From NCBI RefSeq assembly GCF_016786325.1, contig NZ_JADWYU010000120.1:1-41461 (forward strand): a DNA stretch of 41,461 nucleotides, in the 5' to 3' direction. Below, piece after piece: positions 25,972 through 34,837 of this stretch; within the stretch, counting starts at the first letter, position 1; every line of letters begins with the position of its first letter. The notes beneath the pieces were generated by a model, which did not search any database, was not told the origin of the DNA, and was given only the letters and a program-made list of their open reading frames with translations. This stretch comes from Frankia nepalensis (GTDB taxonomy: Bacteria > Actinomycetota > Actinomycetes > Frankiales > Frankiaceae). The position numbers and the translations under genes are program-made.

Positions 25972-26979
25972 ATGAGAACCTTAGGACGGGCAAGAACGGC
26001 GCTGGTCGCCGCCGTCGCGGTCGTCGTGCTGACCGCCGCCGGGGCGTGCGGTGGCGACGACTCGGACGAGCCGGCGACGCCCGGCGGTGGCCAGTCGGCG
26101 GCGGCGAGCTTCCCGGTCACGATCGAGCACAAGTTCGGCTCGACCACCATCGAGAAGGAGCCGACGCGGATTGTCGCGCTCAGTTATGAGGAGGACACCC
26201 TCGCGACCTTGGGGATCACTCCGGTCGCGTACGGCAAGAACGAGTTCAAGCCGGACGGCGCGTTCCCCTGGCTCGAAGGGAAGATCGATCTTTCGGGAGC
26301 CGCCGCGCTCGACACCTTCTCGGAGCTCAACCTGGAGCAGGTGGCCGGGCTGCGGCCCGACCTGATCCTGGCCACGAACTTCTACGGCCTCGAGGACTAC
26401 TACGACAAGCTCAGCGAGATCGCGCCGACGGTGGCCTACGGCGAGGAGGCCGGCATCGCCACCTGGCAGGAGGTGAGCACGGTCATCGGCAAGGCCGTCG
26501 GCCGCGAGGACGACGTCGCGGCGGCCATCGCCGACACCGAGAAGAAGATCGCGGACTTCGGCGCCGCCCTGCCCGGGCTGAAGGACAAGACCTACAGCTA
26601 CAGCTACTACTACGAGCCGGACGGGCTGGCCGTGATCGACGATCCGGAGACGATCTCGGTTCAGCTGTACTCCCAGCTGGGGATGCGGCTGTCTCCCCAG
26701 GTCACCGAGAACGTCGTGGACCGCTCGCTGAGCATGGAGAACATCGGCGCGCTCGACGCGGACTTCCTCCTGATCGGGTTCGCCTCGGCGGAGCTGCGGA
26801 CCGAGCTGGGCGCCAACCCGCTGTTCGCCCAGATCCCCGCGGTGGTCGCCGGCCGGGTGTACCAGGCCGACGCGTTCACGGCGGGCGCGGTGAACAACCC
26901 GACGATCCTCAACATCCCGTGGCAGCTGGCGGAACTGCGGCCGACCCTCGAGAAGGTCGCCGCCGCCCAGGCCGGCTGA
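25972..26979 (+). CDS. Siderophore ABC transporter substrate-binding lipoprotein
   Basis: The 335-residue protein starts at ATG 25972, 7 nt after a strong AAGGAGG. It begins with an Arg-containing n-region, a hydrophobic stretch and a lipobox-like AGAC, then an acidic/Gly linker, as expected for a lipoprotein held on the outer face of the membrane. The body has the class III periplasmic-binding fold signature of iron-siderophore receptors: PTRIVALSYEEDTLATLGI near the N-terminus, LEQVAGLRPDLILA, and a C-terminal VYQADAF...NPTILNIPWQL segment. Family knowledge: such FepB/DesE/FhuD-type proteins deliver ferric siderophores to a FecCD-type permease. No permease or ATPase gene lies beside it in the window. 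It follows the NRPS by 183 bp in the same direction and probably binds that product. It ends at a hairpin. Confidence 0.9.
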   Translation: MRTLGRARTALVAAVAVVVLTAAGACGGDDSDEPATPGGGQSAAASFPVTIEHKFGSTTIEKEPTRIVALSYEEDTLATLGITPVAYGKNEFKPDGAFPWLEGKIDLSGAAALDTFSELNLEQVAGLRPDLILATNFYGLEDYYDKLSEIAPTVAYGEEAGIATWQEVSTVIGKAVGREDDVAAAIADTEKKIADFGAALPGLKDKTYSYSYYYEPDGLAVIDDPETISVQLYSQLGMRLSPQVTENVVDRSLSMENIGALDADFLLIGFASAELRTELGANPLFAQIPAVVAGRVYQADAFTAGAVNNPTILNIPWQLAELRPTLEKVAAAQAG

Positions 26980-26993
26980 GCCCGCCCGCGGGA

Positions 26994-27016
26994 CCGGGCG
27001 GGAGCCTCCCGCCCGG
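26994..27016 (+). terminator. Hairpin terminator after the binding-protein gene
   Basis: A 10-bp perfect GC stem (26994-27003 / 27007-27016) with a 3-nt loop starts 15 nt after the stop codon. It lacks a U-tract. It is followed by a short run of GGCCCCGCCC-type repeats. It probably ends the siderophore transcript. Confidence 0.65.
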
Positions 27017-27263
27017 CCCCGCCCGGCCCCGCCCGGCGCTGGCGGGTTCGGACGGTCGGCATCGCGTAGCGCGAACCGTCCGGCTCCCGCGGTGACTCCC
27101 GAGCGCTCATGTGTGGGCAGGTGACAGCGGAAGGTCGTTCGCGCTGACAGCCAGGGGGTGTCCACGGGCTCGTAGCAGGCATCCGGCTACGGTGTGGACC
27201 AGGATCCGTCGGGCGACGCGGGCGACGGGGACGAATCGCTCACGCCGACGGATGGAGTTCCGG

Positions 27264-28196
27264 GTGTCCTCAGGCCCTGCGCGTGCCGCCCAGGCCGCGG
27301 TGCTGCTCGACGGCCGCTCGTTCCTCGAGGGGCCCCGCTGGCACGACGGACGGCTGTGGGCGTCCGACCAGTACCTGGGCGAGGTCATCGCCCTCGACCC
27401 GGACAGCGGCGCCGTCGAGGTGATGGCCAGGACCGTGGGCCAGCCCGCCGGCCTCGGCTGGCTGCCCGACGGCCGGCTGCTCATCGTCTCGATGGCCGAC
27501 CGGCGCCTGCTGCGCCAGGAGCCCGACGGCGACCTGGTGACGCACGCCGACCTGTCCGGCTACTGCGGCGGCCCGCTCAACGACCTGGTGGTCGACGCGG
27601 CCGGGCACGCCTACGCCGGCAACTTCGGCTTCGACCTGATGGCCGGCGAACCGGCGCGGCCCACCGTGCTGGTCCGGGTCGACCCCGACGGCACCACCAG
27701 CGTGGCGGCCAAGGACCTCAGCTTCCCGAACGGCGCGGTGATCATCCCGCCGGCCGGGCCCGCCGGGCCGGCGGGAGGGACCCTGGTCGTCGCGGAGACC
27801 TTCGGGCACCGGCTGACCGCGTTCGACGTCGCCGCCGACGGAGCGCTCGGCGGTCCGCGGCTGTGGGCCGACCTGACGGACGGCGCTCGCCGGGCCCCCG
27901 GGCTACCGGCGGATGACCGCCCGACCGCCCCCGACGGCGTCTGCGCCGACGCCGAGGGCGCGCTCTGGGTCGCCGACGCCTTCCACAACCGGGTGCTGCG
28001 GGTCCGCGAGGGAGGCGAGGTCGTCGACGAGGTGTCCACCGGCGTCGAGGGCGCGTATGCCTGCGCGCTCGGCGGTGGCGACGGCCACACCCTGTTCGTC
28101 TGCACCGCGCGTTCCTTCGTGCCCGAGGAGCGCGCCGCGACCCGGGACTCGAAGGTGCTCGCCTACCGGGTCGGCGTCCCGGCCGCCGGGCGGTAG
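27264..28196 (+). CDS. SMP-30/gluconolactonase-like beta-propeller protein
   Basis: GTG 27264 is chosen because GGAG lies 6 nt upstream; ATG 27252 is an in-frame alternative without a ribosome site. The 310-residue product has the SMP-30/gluconolactonase/LRE pattern: an early FLEGPRW with the metal-binding Glu (about residue 22), a PLNDLVVD block with Asn (about 103), FPNGAVI (about 155) and a late PDGVCADAEGALWVAD with the Asp ligand (about 223). Family members are six-bladed propellers that hydrolyse lactones or esters with a divalent metal. No signal peptide is seen. It lies 284 bp beyond the siderophore hairpin, so membership of that cluster is doubtful; a sugar-lactonase role is equally possible. 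Confidence 0.85.
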   Translation: MSSGPARAAQAAVLLDGRSFLEGPRWHDGRLWASDQYLGEVIALDPDSGAVEVMARTVGQPAGLGWLPDGRLLIVSMADRRLLRQEPDGDLVTHADLSGYCGGPLNDLVVDAAGHAYAGNFGFDLMAGEPARPTVLVRVDPDGTTSVAAKDLSFPNGAVIIPPAGPAGPAGGTLVVAETFGHRLTAFDVAADGALGGPRLWADLTDGARRAPGLPADDRPTAPDGVCADAEGALWVADAFHNRVLRVREGGEVVDEVSTGVEGAYACALGGGDGHTLFVCTARSFVPEERAATRDSKVLAYRVGVPAAGR

Positions 28197-28237
28197 CCAC
28201 CCGGCGGCCACCGCCACGTTCGTGCCCCGGCGCTGCC

Positions 28238-28253
28238 CGCGCCGCCCGGCGCG
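28238..28253 (+). terminator. Short GC hairpin after the SMP-30 gene
   Basis: A 6-bp perfect stem CGCGCC/GGCGCG around a 4-nt loop lies about 40 nt after the stop codon. It is short, so the terminator call is tentative. Confidence 0.3.
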
Positions 28254-28293
28254 TGGGAACATCTGGAGCTCGGCGGATCGGTGGGGGACAAGG

Positions 28294-30912
28294 GTGGGTG
28301 CCCGCGCGCTGGACACGTGCGCCACGGTGATCTTCCGTGGGCTGGCGGTGCTGCGCGGCCTCGCGCTCGTCTTCACCGTCGCCTACGTCGCGATCTGGTG
28401 GCGTGACTGGTACGGCGTGCACCCCTGGCGGCTGCTCGGCCCGGCTCTGGTGTTCGCCTGGGGCACCGTCTGCCTGATCGTCACCGCCCGCCGGACGCCG
28501 TCGCGGCCGACGGTGCTCGGCCACGTCGCCGTGGGCTGTGCCGTGGGGCTGACGGCGCCGTGGACGGTGCCCGACGCGTCGCTGGGTGACCCGAGCTCGT
28601 GGATCCTGATCACCGTCATGCTGGCGGGGCTGCACGCGGTCAACGCGCTGCGCACCCGCTGGTCGCTGGTGGCGCTGACGCTGCTCGCCGCGGCCCATCT
28701 CCTGCCGGCCTACCAGCACCGCCCGCAGGTCATCACGTCGACCGGGCTGCTGCTGTTCACCGGCGTCGCGATGCGCCAGGCGGTGGTCCGGCTGCGCCGG
28801 GTGGCGCTGGCCGCCGACGCCTGGCTGGACGCGGTCGGCGCGCGGTCGCGCGCCGAGGCGGTCGCGGCCGCCCAGGCTCGGGCGGACCGCGCGCATGAGC
28901 GTTTCCTGCATGACACGGTCCTGAACATGCTGGCCGGCCTCGGCCTCGGCGGCGCGGGCGGCGCCGGCCAGGCGGGTCCCGAGGCCTCGGCGGCGCTGGC
29001 GCGGGTCCGGGAGCGGTGCCAGCGCATCGTCGCCCAGGTCGAGCGGATGCTCGCCGGCGCGGGGGGCGAGGCCAACCTGTCCATCGGCCCGCCCGCCGGC
29101 CCGCCGGCCGATTCCGACGCGGAGCTCGCGCGGCTGATCGCGGAGGTCGTCGAGGAGGCCGGGGACGACGGCCTGGCGGTGACGGTGAGCATCGAGCGCG
29201 TCGAGGCGCCCCGGTGGGCCCGGCCCGCGCGCCTCGGCCCGCCGGCCGCAGGGCCGGCGCGGCGCGAGGAGCGGCTGCCGGCCGACGTGGTCACGGCGCT
29301 CGCCGCGGCGCTGCGCGAGGCGTTGATCAACGTGCGCAGGCACGCGGGCGTCGCCGCCGCCCGGGTCGACGTGGCGCGCTGGCTGGACGGGGTGCGCGTC
29401 GAGGTCCGCGACGAAGGAGCCGGTTTCGACGCCGCCCGGTTCGACCCGGCCCGCCCCGACGAGGAACCGAGCCAGGACGCCGCCGGGCCGGCTGTCCGGG
29501 CCGACCGGGCTGACCGGGCCGGCGAGGTCCGGCTGGGCCTGCGTGGGTCGGTGCACGGCCGGCTGGCCGACGTGGGCGGCTGGGCGCGCATCGACTCGGC
29601 CCCGGGCGAGGGGACCACGGTCGGGCTGCACTGGCAGGCGCCGCGGCCGGCGGTCGCGGGCTCGCCTGACGGCGCCGACCTGCGCCGGTCCTACGAACGG
29701 GCCGCCAGGCGGGCCGTCGGTGTCGCGCTGCTGGCCGGCGTCGCGGTGCTCGCGCTGCCGGCGATCGCCTACCGCGGCCACTCGACGCCCTCACTGGCGG
29801 CGCTCGAGCCGATCGTGCCGGTCGCCTCGCTCCTGCTGTGGGCGGTGGTCGCGGCCGGTGCCGGCCTGATCGCCGCCGTCACCTGGCACCGCCCGCTCAC
29901 CGGTCCCGAGTCGCTGGCGACGCTGGGCTTCGCCGTCGCCTGCGTGCTCGCCGGCGCCGCGACGACCTCCGGTGGCGAGGTGATCAGGATCTACAACTGG
30001 GCGGGGATCATCGCCCCGACCCTGCTGCTGTTCTCGATCACGGTTTCCCAGCCGTGGCCGCGCTGGGCCACCGCGGTCGCCGTGGTCTCCGGGACCGCGC
30101 TGGCGGTCAGCCTGCCGCGGGTCGGGTCGAGCCCGCTGGAGCTGGTTCGGCTGCTCGGCACGCTCTACGGGTTCTCGACGCTGCAACTGCTGGTGACGGT
30201 CGCCGGGCCCGTGCTGATGGCGACCGCGGAGACGACCACACGAGCGGCGGCGCTGGACGCCGAGCTCGGCGCCGCTCAGGAGGCGGCGGCCGCGGTGCGC
30301 CGGGACCGGGCCCGCCGCCTCGCCCGGCTCGACCGCGACGTGCTCCCGCTGCTGCGCGCCGTGGTGGACGGCTCCGCCGACCCGCGCGACGAGGACATCC
30401 GCCGGCTGTGCGCCAGCCGGGCCCGGGCGCTGCGGCGGATGCTCGTCGGCTCCGGCGGGCGCGCGGGCCCGCTCGCCGAGCTGGAGACGGCGATCGACGC
30501 GGCCGAGGCGCGCGGCGCGACCGTGGTGCTGCAGGTCGCCGGGGATCTGGCCGCCGTGCCGCGTGAGGTCCGCGAACAGATCGTCGACCTGGTCAGCGAG
30601 ACCCTGCTGGCCACGCCGCCCGGGCGGGTGATGGTCACCCTGCTCTGCGACGGCGCGGCCGGCGAGGGCTACCTGTCCTATCCGCTGGCGGCCCCGGAGG
30701 CCGCGGCGACCGGTCTCGACTGGCCGGCCGCCCCGGTGGGGGCCGGCCTCGACTGGTCGTCCGTCCCGGAGCCGGAGCCGGGGCTCGCGGAGACCGGCGA
30801 CGCCGACCCGGCCGGCCCGGAGCCGGCCGCCCTGACCGTCCGCGCCGAGCAGGACGAGGACAACGCGGTCGTCGAGCTGCGCTGGCCGGCGCTCGCGGCG
30901 TCGATCGGCTGA
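28294..30912 (+). CDS. Tandem sensor histidine kinase with degenerate second half
   Basis: Start GTG 28294 follows a GGGGGA site; 872 residues. The N-terminal 190 residues contain about six membrane segments. Next comes an HisKA_3-like helix with HERFLHDTVLNML (His about residue 206), then an HATPase domain with N-box EALINVRRHAG, G1 DEGAGF and a GLRGSVHGRLADVGG region, closing with GEGTTVGLHW: a complete NarL-type kinase. After about residue 470 a second set of membrane helices begins, followed by a coiled segment RLARLDRDVLPLLRAV, similar to the phospho-acceptor helix but with Arg in place of His, and an ATPase-like remnant (REQIVDLVSETLLATPPGRVMV) without glycine boxes. So one active and one dead kinase half appear fused. 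No response regulator gene is adjacent; the signal is unknown. Confidence 0.8.
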   Translation: MGARALDTCATVIFRGLAVLRGLALVFTVAYVAIWWRDWYGVHPWRLLGPALVFAWGTVCLIVTARRTPSRPTVLGHVAVGCAVGLTAPWTVPDASLGDPSSWILITVMLAGLHAVNALRTRWSLVALTLLAAAHLLPAYQHRPQVITSTGLLLFTGVAMRQAVVRLRRVALAADAWLDAVGARSRAEAVAAAQARADRAHERFLHDTVLNMLAGLGLGGAGGAGQAGPEASAALARVRERCQRIVAQVERMLAGAGGEANLSIGPPAGPPADSDAELARLIAEVVEEAGDDGLAVTVSIERVEAPRWARPARLGPPAAGPARREERLPADVVTALAAALREALINVRRHAGVAAARVDVARWLDGVRVEVRDEGAGFDAARFDPARPDEEPSQDAAGPAVRADRADRAGEVRLGLRGSVHGRLADVGGWARIDSAPGEGTTVGLHWQAPRPAVAGSPDGADLRRSYERAARRAVGVALLAGVAVLALPAIAYRGHSTPSLAALEPIVPVASLLLWAVVAAGAGLIAAVTWHRPLTGPESLATLGFAVACVLAGAATTSGGEVIRIYNWAGIIAPTLLLFSITVSQPWPRWATAVAVVSGTALAVSLPRVGSSPLELVRLLGTLYGFSTLQLLVTVAGPVLMATAETTTRAAALDAELGAAQEAAAAVRRDRARRLARLDRDVLPLLRAVVDGSADPRDEDIRRLCASRARALRRMLVGSGGRAGPLAELETAIDAAEARGATVVLQVAGDLAAVPREVREQIVDLVSETLLATPPGRVMVTLLCDGAAGEGYLSYPLAAPEAAATGLDWPAAPVGAGLDWSSVPEPEPGLAETGDADPAGPEPAALTVRAEQDEDNAVVELRWPALAASIG

Positions 30913-30933
30913 ACCGACCGAGCGCCGGCCGGG

Positions 30934-32553
30934 TCAGCGGACGGGCGGGGAGGCCGCGAAGGCCTCGAACAGCCGGGCGACGGCCGGCAGCGCCGCGGTC
31001 CGGTCGGCCTCGACCAGCCCGATCCGGGTGCGTCGGTCGAGCAGGTCGTCGACGTCGCGGGCCCCCTCGTGCCGCAGCGCGAACAGCAGCTCGGCCCCGG
31101 TGACCGAGGTGCCCGGGGCGATCGGCGCCAGCAGGCCCGGGTCGCCGCCGGCCTCGGCGAGCACCGCCGGCGCCTCGGTGCCGTAGCGCTCCACCAGCCG
31201 CCTCGGCGCGTCGATCGCGGCGAGCCGGGCGCGTGGCGCCGAGCCCACCAGCCCCAGCCGGGCGGTGCGGCACGGCCCGGCGGCCAGCCCCGCGTGGGCG
31301 ACCGCCGCGTCGACCGCGTCGCGCGCCATCCGCCGGTAGGTGGTCAGCTTGCCGCCGACGACGGTGACCACCCCGTCCGGCCCGACCCGCACCGCGTGCC
31401 GCCGCGACAGGTCAGCGCTGCGCGCCTCGGCCCGGCCCCCGCGCCGTCGCCACCCGCGGGCGCTCTGGTCGTCGGCCAGGTCGAGCAGCGGGCGCAGCCC
31501 GGCGAAGGCGCCGAGCACGTCGGCCCGGTCGAGGGGGGCGTCCAGCACCGCGGACACGACCCCGAGCAGCGTCTCGATCTCGGCGGCGCTCGGGCGCGGC
31601 ACGTCGGCCACGTCGTCGGCGGGGACGTCGGTCAGGCCGACGTAGACCCGGCCGTCGTCCTGCGGCAGGACCAGCGCGTAGCGGTTGCGCTCGCCCGGCA
31701 TCGGGACCGTCAGTGCCGTGCGGGTGCCACCGAACGCGCCGGCGGCCACGACCAGGTGGGTGCCCCGGCTCGGCCGCAGCCGGATCTCGGGTGCCAGCGT
31801 CGGCGCCCACACCCCGGTGGCGTTGACGACGGCGCGCGCCCGCAGGGTGAACGTGCCGCCGGTCGCGGCGTCCTCGACGAGCGCCTCGGTGCCGTTCAGC
31901 GCCACCGCGCGCAGCCGGGTGAGCACCCGTGTCCCGTAGGACGCCGCGGTGCGCGCGATCGCGACGACGAGGCGGGCGTCGTCGACCAGTTGCCCGTCCC
32001 AGTAGAGCAGCCCACCGCGCAGCCCGGCCGCACGCAGCGCGGGGGCGAGCTGGTGGGTCTCCACGGCGGTCAGCCGGCGCGGCGGAGGCAGGGTGCCGCT
32101 GGGCGTGCGCGCGCCGCGGCGCAGCAGGTCGGCGAACCGCAGGCCCGCGTCCATCGCCGCCGCGTCGGCCTGGCTCACGGCCGGCGTCAGCGGCACCATG
32201 ATCGGGACAGGGTGGACCAGGTGCTGGGCGGTCCGGCGCAGCAGGATGTCGCGCTCCTGGGCGCTTTCGGTCGCCAGCCGCAGGTCGCCGCTGGCCAGGT
32301 AGCGCAGCCCGCCGTGTACCAGCTTCGAGCTCCACCGGCTGGTGCCCCAGGCGAGGTCGCGCGCCTCGGCGAGCGCGACCGACAGCCCCCGGCTCGCCGC
32401 GTCGAGCGCGACGCCCGCGCCGGTCACCCCGCCGCCGACGACCAGCAGGTCGACGACCTCGCCGCCGGCGAGCCGGGCGAGCTCCCGGTCGCGCCGCGCC
32501 GCCGACAGCGAGGACCCGGGCAGGGGCGAGGGCCCGCCGCCGGCCCCGGTCAT
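30934..32553 (-). CDS. glpD: FAD-dependent glycerol-3-phosphate dehydrogenase
   Basis: The 539-residue protein oxidises sn-glycerol-3-phosphate to DHAP, passing electrons to the quinone pool at the membrane. The FAD-binding motif VVGGGVTGAGVALDAASRG lies at residues 38-56, followed by the family signature WGTSRWSSKLVHGGLRYL, and further on by VNATGVWAP, a substrate region with RPSRGTHLVV, and VVGGKLTTYRRMA. The C-terminal domain (about 400-539) matches the usual GlpD helical cap; the length is normal for actinobacterial GlpD. ATG at 32553 is used; an in-frame GTG at 32571 is possible. It converges with the kinase gene (21-bp gap) and diverges from the alkyl-DHAP-synthase-like gene. Confidence 0.93.
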   Translation of the reverse strand: MTGAGGGPSPLPGSSLSAARRDRELARLAGGEVVDLLVVGGGVTGAGVALDAASRGLSVALAEARDLAWGTSRWSSKLVHGGLRYLASGDLRLATESAQERDILLRRTAQHLVHPVPIMVPLTPAVSQADAAAMDAGLRFADLLRRGARTPSGTLPPPRRLTAVETHQLAPALRAAGLRGGLLYWDGQLVDDARLVVAIARTAASYGTRVLTRLRAVALNGTEALVEDAATGGTFTLRARAVVNATGVWAPTLAPEIRLRPSRGTHLVVAAGAFGGTRTALTVPMPGERNRYALVLPQDDGRVYVGLTDVPADDVADVPRPSAAEIETLLGVVSAVLDAPLDRADVLGAFAGLRPLLDLADDQSARGWRRRGGRAEARSADLSRRHAVRVGPDGVVTVVGGKLTTYRRMARDAVDAAVAHAGLAAGPCRTARLGLVGSAPRARLAAIDAPRRLVERYGTEAPAVLAEAGGDPGLLAPIAPGTSVTGAELLFALRHEGARDVDDLLDRRTRIGLVEADRTAALPAVARLFEAFAASPPVR

Positions 32554-32885
32554 CTGGCTCGTGGCGTCCACACCCCGGTCAACGAGCCGGGGAGGGCGTG
32601 CCGTCCCAAGTTGGACACCGGTGTGATCTCCGTCAAATGTGAGGGTTGACCGGGAGAGGGGCAGTTCGCGGTCTTCGGGCCGGTGTGCGTGATCACCCGA
32701 GGTGTGGATCAGGCCCGGGCCGTCCCCGCCGACGCGGGGATCTCCCTCAGCGTGCGCGGTCGACGGCTCGTCCGTCCATCCCGACCTTCGAAACGGCCGG
32801 AGGGTGGCCCGTGGCCCGCGCCAGGCCGGCCTCGCGGCCGGCGGGCCCCGCGCGCTGGCTGTGGCGCGCACCGGCTGGGAGTGAC
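32554..32885. other. 332-bp divergent intergenic region, glpD / AGPS-like gene
   Basis: This holds a candidate glpD promoter with a palindrome in its spacer (32608-32636) and a 10-bp perfect inverted repeat CCCGGTCAAC (32574-32583) / GTTGACCGGG (32645-32654) flanking it. The rest, about 32660-32885, shows no other structure. The downstream frame is open through it from 32646, but codons there look non-coding. Confidence 0.5.
32608..32636 (-). promoter_or_regulatory. Candidate glpD promoter with palindromic operator
   Basis: On the minus strand TTGACG (32636-32631) and CAACTT (32613-32608) are exactly 17 bp apart. The spacer contains the perfect palindrome ACACCGGTGT (32615-32624). The -35 matches consensus well and the -10 poorly. 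The position, about 55-80 bp before the glpD start, is suitable. The palindrome could be a repressor site. Confidence 0.35.
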
Positions 32886-34592
32886 GTGGCGTGCCGGGTC
32901 CGGCACAGTGGTCGGGTGAGCGAGTCGCCCGCGGTGGACGAGACCGGATCCGGCTCCGGGTCCATTGCCCGGACCGGGCCGGACGGGGCGGGTGAGCCCG
33001 TGTGGTACGGCTGGCGGCGCGCCGGCGAGGAGGCGCGGCTGCCTCCGGCGGCACGGGAGCTGCTGGTCGCCGGGCTTGGGTTCGCCGACCGGCCGAGCCC
33101 GCCGGTCGAGCTGGCGGCCGTGCGGCTCGCGCCGTCGAAGCTGCCAGAGCCGGCGCGAGCGGATCTTGTCCGGGTCCTCGGCGCCGAGCACGTGCGCACC
33201 GACCACGAATGGCGAGTCCGGCACAGCCGTGGCCGCTCCACCCTGGACCTGCTCGCGTTGCGCGCCGGCGACGCCTCCGCCGCGCCGGACGCGGTGCTGA
33301 CGCCGGCCAGCCACGACGAGGTCGCCGCGGTGCTGGCGGCCTGCGCCGAGCACCGGGTCGCGGTCGTGCCGTTCGGCGGCGGCACGTCGGTGGTCGGCGG
33401 GCTCGCGCCGCGCCGGGCCGGGTTCGCCGCCGTCGTCGCGCTCGATCTGCGCCGGATGGACCGGCTGCTCGACGTCGACCCGGTGTCGCTCACCGCGACG
33501 CTCCAGCCGGGGCTGCGCGGTCCGGACGCCGAGGCCCTGCTGGCCGAGCACGGCCTCACCTTGGGCCACATCCCGCAGTCCTGGGAGTACGCCACCATCG
33601 GCGGATTCGCCGCCACCCGGTCGGCGGGGCAGGCCTCCAGCGGCTACGGCCGGTTCGACGCGGTCGTCGTCGGGCTGCGGGTCGCGACCCCCGTCGGCGA
33701 CTGGAAGCTCGGCCGCGCGCCCGCGTCCGCCGCCGGGCCGGATCTGCGCCAGCTCGTCCTCGGCTCGGAGGGCGCCTTCGGGGTGATCACCGAGGTCCGG
33801 GTCCGGGTGCGGCCGCTGCCCGCCGCCCGGCGCTACGAGGGCTGGCGCGTCGACGACTTCGCCACCGGCCTCGCGGCGCTGCGCGCGCTCGCCCAGCGCG
33901 ACCTGCTGCCCGCCGTGGCCCGGCTCTCCGACGAGCTGGAGACGGCGGCCGGCGCCGCGAACGCCCATGCCGCGGGCGAGTCGACGACCGGAGCGCCGGG
34001 CGACGCCGGCGGGTGCTACGTCGTGCTCGGCTTCGAGGGCGAGCCCGAGCGGGTGCGCCGGCACGCCGCCGACGTGGCCGCGCTGCTGGGCGCCAGGGGC
34101 GCCCGCCCGCTCGGCGCCGAGGTCGGCGAGGAGTGGGTGCGCGGGCGGTTCCACGGCCCGCGGCTGCGCGACGCGCTGCTCGACGCCGGGATGTTCGCCG
34201 AGACGCTGGAGACGGCCACGTTCTGGTCGGGTCTGGGGGAGCTGTACGGGGCGGTCCGGGAGGCGCTCGCGAAGGCCTACGCCGCCGCCGGGGTGCCGGC
34301 GGTGGTGCTCTGCCACGTCTCGCACCTGTACCCGACGGGCGCGTCGCTGTACTTCACCGTCGTCGCCGGCCACAGCGAGGACCGGTCCGGCCTGTGGGCC
34401 GTGGCGAAGGCGGCGGCGAGTGACGCGATCGTCGCCGCCGGCGGGACGATCACCCATCACCACGCCGTCGGCACCGACCACCTGGCCTGGCTCGGGGCCG
34501 AGATCGGCGACGTCGGCGTCCGCGTGCTGCGCGCCGTCAAGCAGGCGCTCGACCCGGCCGGCGTCCTCAACCCCGGCGTGCTCATCCCGTAG
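32886..34592 (+). CDS. Alkyldihydroxyacetonephosphate synthase-like FAD-binding oxidase
   Basis: A VAO-type flavoprotein, 568 residues from GTG 32886 (GGGAG 4 nt upstream); GTG 32916 is an equally possible start and the conserved part begins only at VWYGWR. The FAD domain shows VVPFGGGTSVVGG (about residue 160), HIPQSWEYATIGGFAATRSAG and GSEGAFGVITEV. The C-terminal domain has SHLYPTGASLYFT and the His-rich THHHAVGTDHL (about 524), matching the active-site Tyr and His blocks of alkyl-DHAP synthase. Family knowledge: AGPS makes the ether bond of alkyl-DHAP from acyl-DHAP; many bacterial homologues are of unknown substrate, and some resemble glycolate/lactate oxidases. Its divergent partner glpD produces DHAP, which fits a G3P/DHAP lipid role by inference. 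Confidence 0.85.
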   Translation: MACRVRHSGRVSESPAVDETGSGSGSIARTGPDGAGEPVWYGWRRAGEEARLPPAARELLVAGLGFADRPSPPVELAAVRLAPSKLPEPARADLVRVLGAEHVRTDHEWRVRHSRGRSTLDLLALRAGDASAAPDAVLTPASHDEVAAVLAACAEHRVAVVPFGGGTSVVGGLAPRRAGFAAVVALDLRRMDRLLDVDPVSLTATLQPGLRGPDAEALLAEHGLTLGHIPQSWEYATIGGFAATRSAGQASSGYGRFDAVVVGLRVATPVGDWKLGRAPASAAGPDLRQLVLGSEGAFGVITEVRVRVRPLPAARRYEGWRVDDFATGLAALRALAQRDLLPAVARLSDELETAAGAANAHAAGESTTGAPGDAGGCYVVLGFEGEPERVRRHAADVAALLGARGARPLGAEVGEEWVRGRFHGPRLRDALLDAGMFAETLETATFWSGLGELYGAVREALAKAYAAAGVPAVVLCHVSHLYPTGASLYFTVVAGHSEDRSGLWAVAKAAASDAIVAAGGTITHHHAVGTDHLAWLGAEIGDVGVRVLRAVKQALDPAGVLNPGVLIP

Positions 34593-34607
34593 CGCCGCGT
34601 CGCCGGG

Positions 34608-34631
34608 GCGCCCGGCCGCCCGGCCGGGCGC
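34608..34631 (+). terminator. 11-bp hairpin after the AGPS-like gene
   Basis: A perfect 11-bp stem (34608-34618 / 34621-34631) with a very short loop starts 16 nt after the stop codon. All-GC, no U-tract. Confidence 0.6.
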
Positions 34632-34837
34632 GCGGGCGCGCGGGCTAGCCGGGGGAGCGCGGCGCGGCCCGGGTGGATAGGCTGACAAAGCCGTCGGTCG
34701 CATCGGGTGTGACGCCCCGAGGCGCGGCCACCGGGCTCCTGGTGCCGGGCTTCGCCCGGCCTTCGGGGGACACCGGCCACGGCGCGCGAAACGCTTGCCA
34801 GGCGCCCCAGGCGGGGCGCGAAAGGGAGAGGTGCGGA

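Noticed and set aside
25785-26189. ORF starting at an ATGA overlap with the NRPS stop
   Set aside because: The overlap suggests coupling, but the product is Arg/Ala-rich low complexity and runs over the well-supported binding-protein gene, which has its own AAGGAGG site at 25972.
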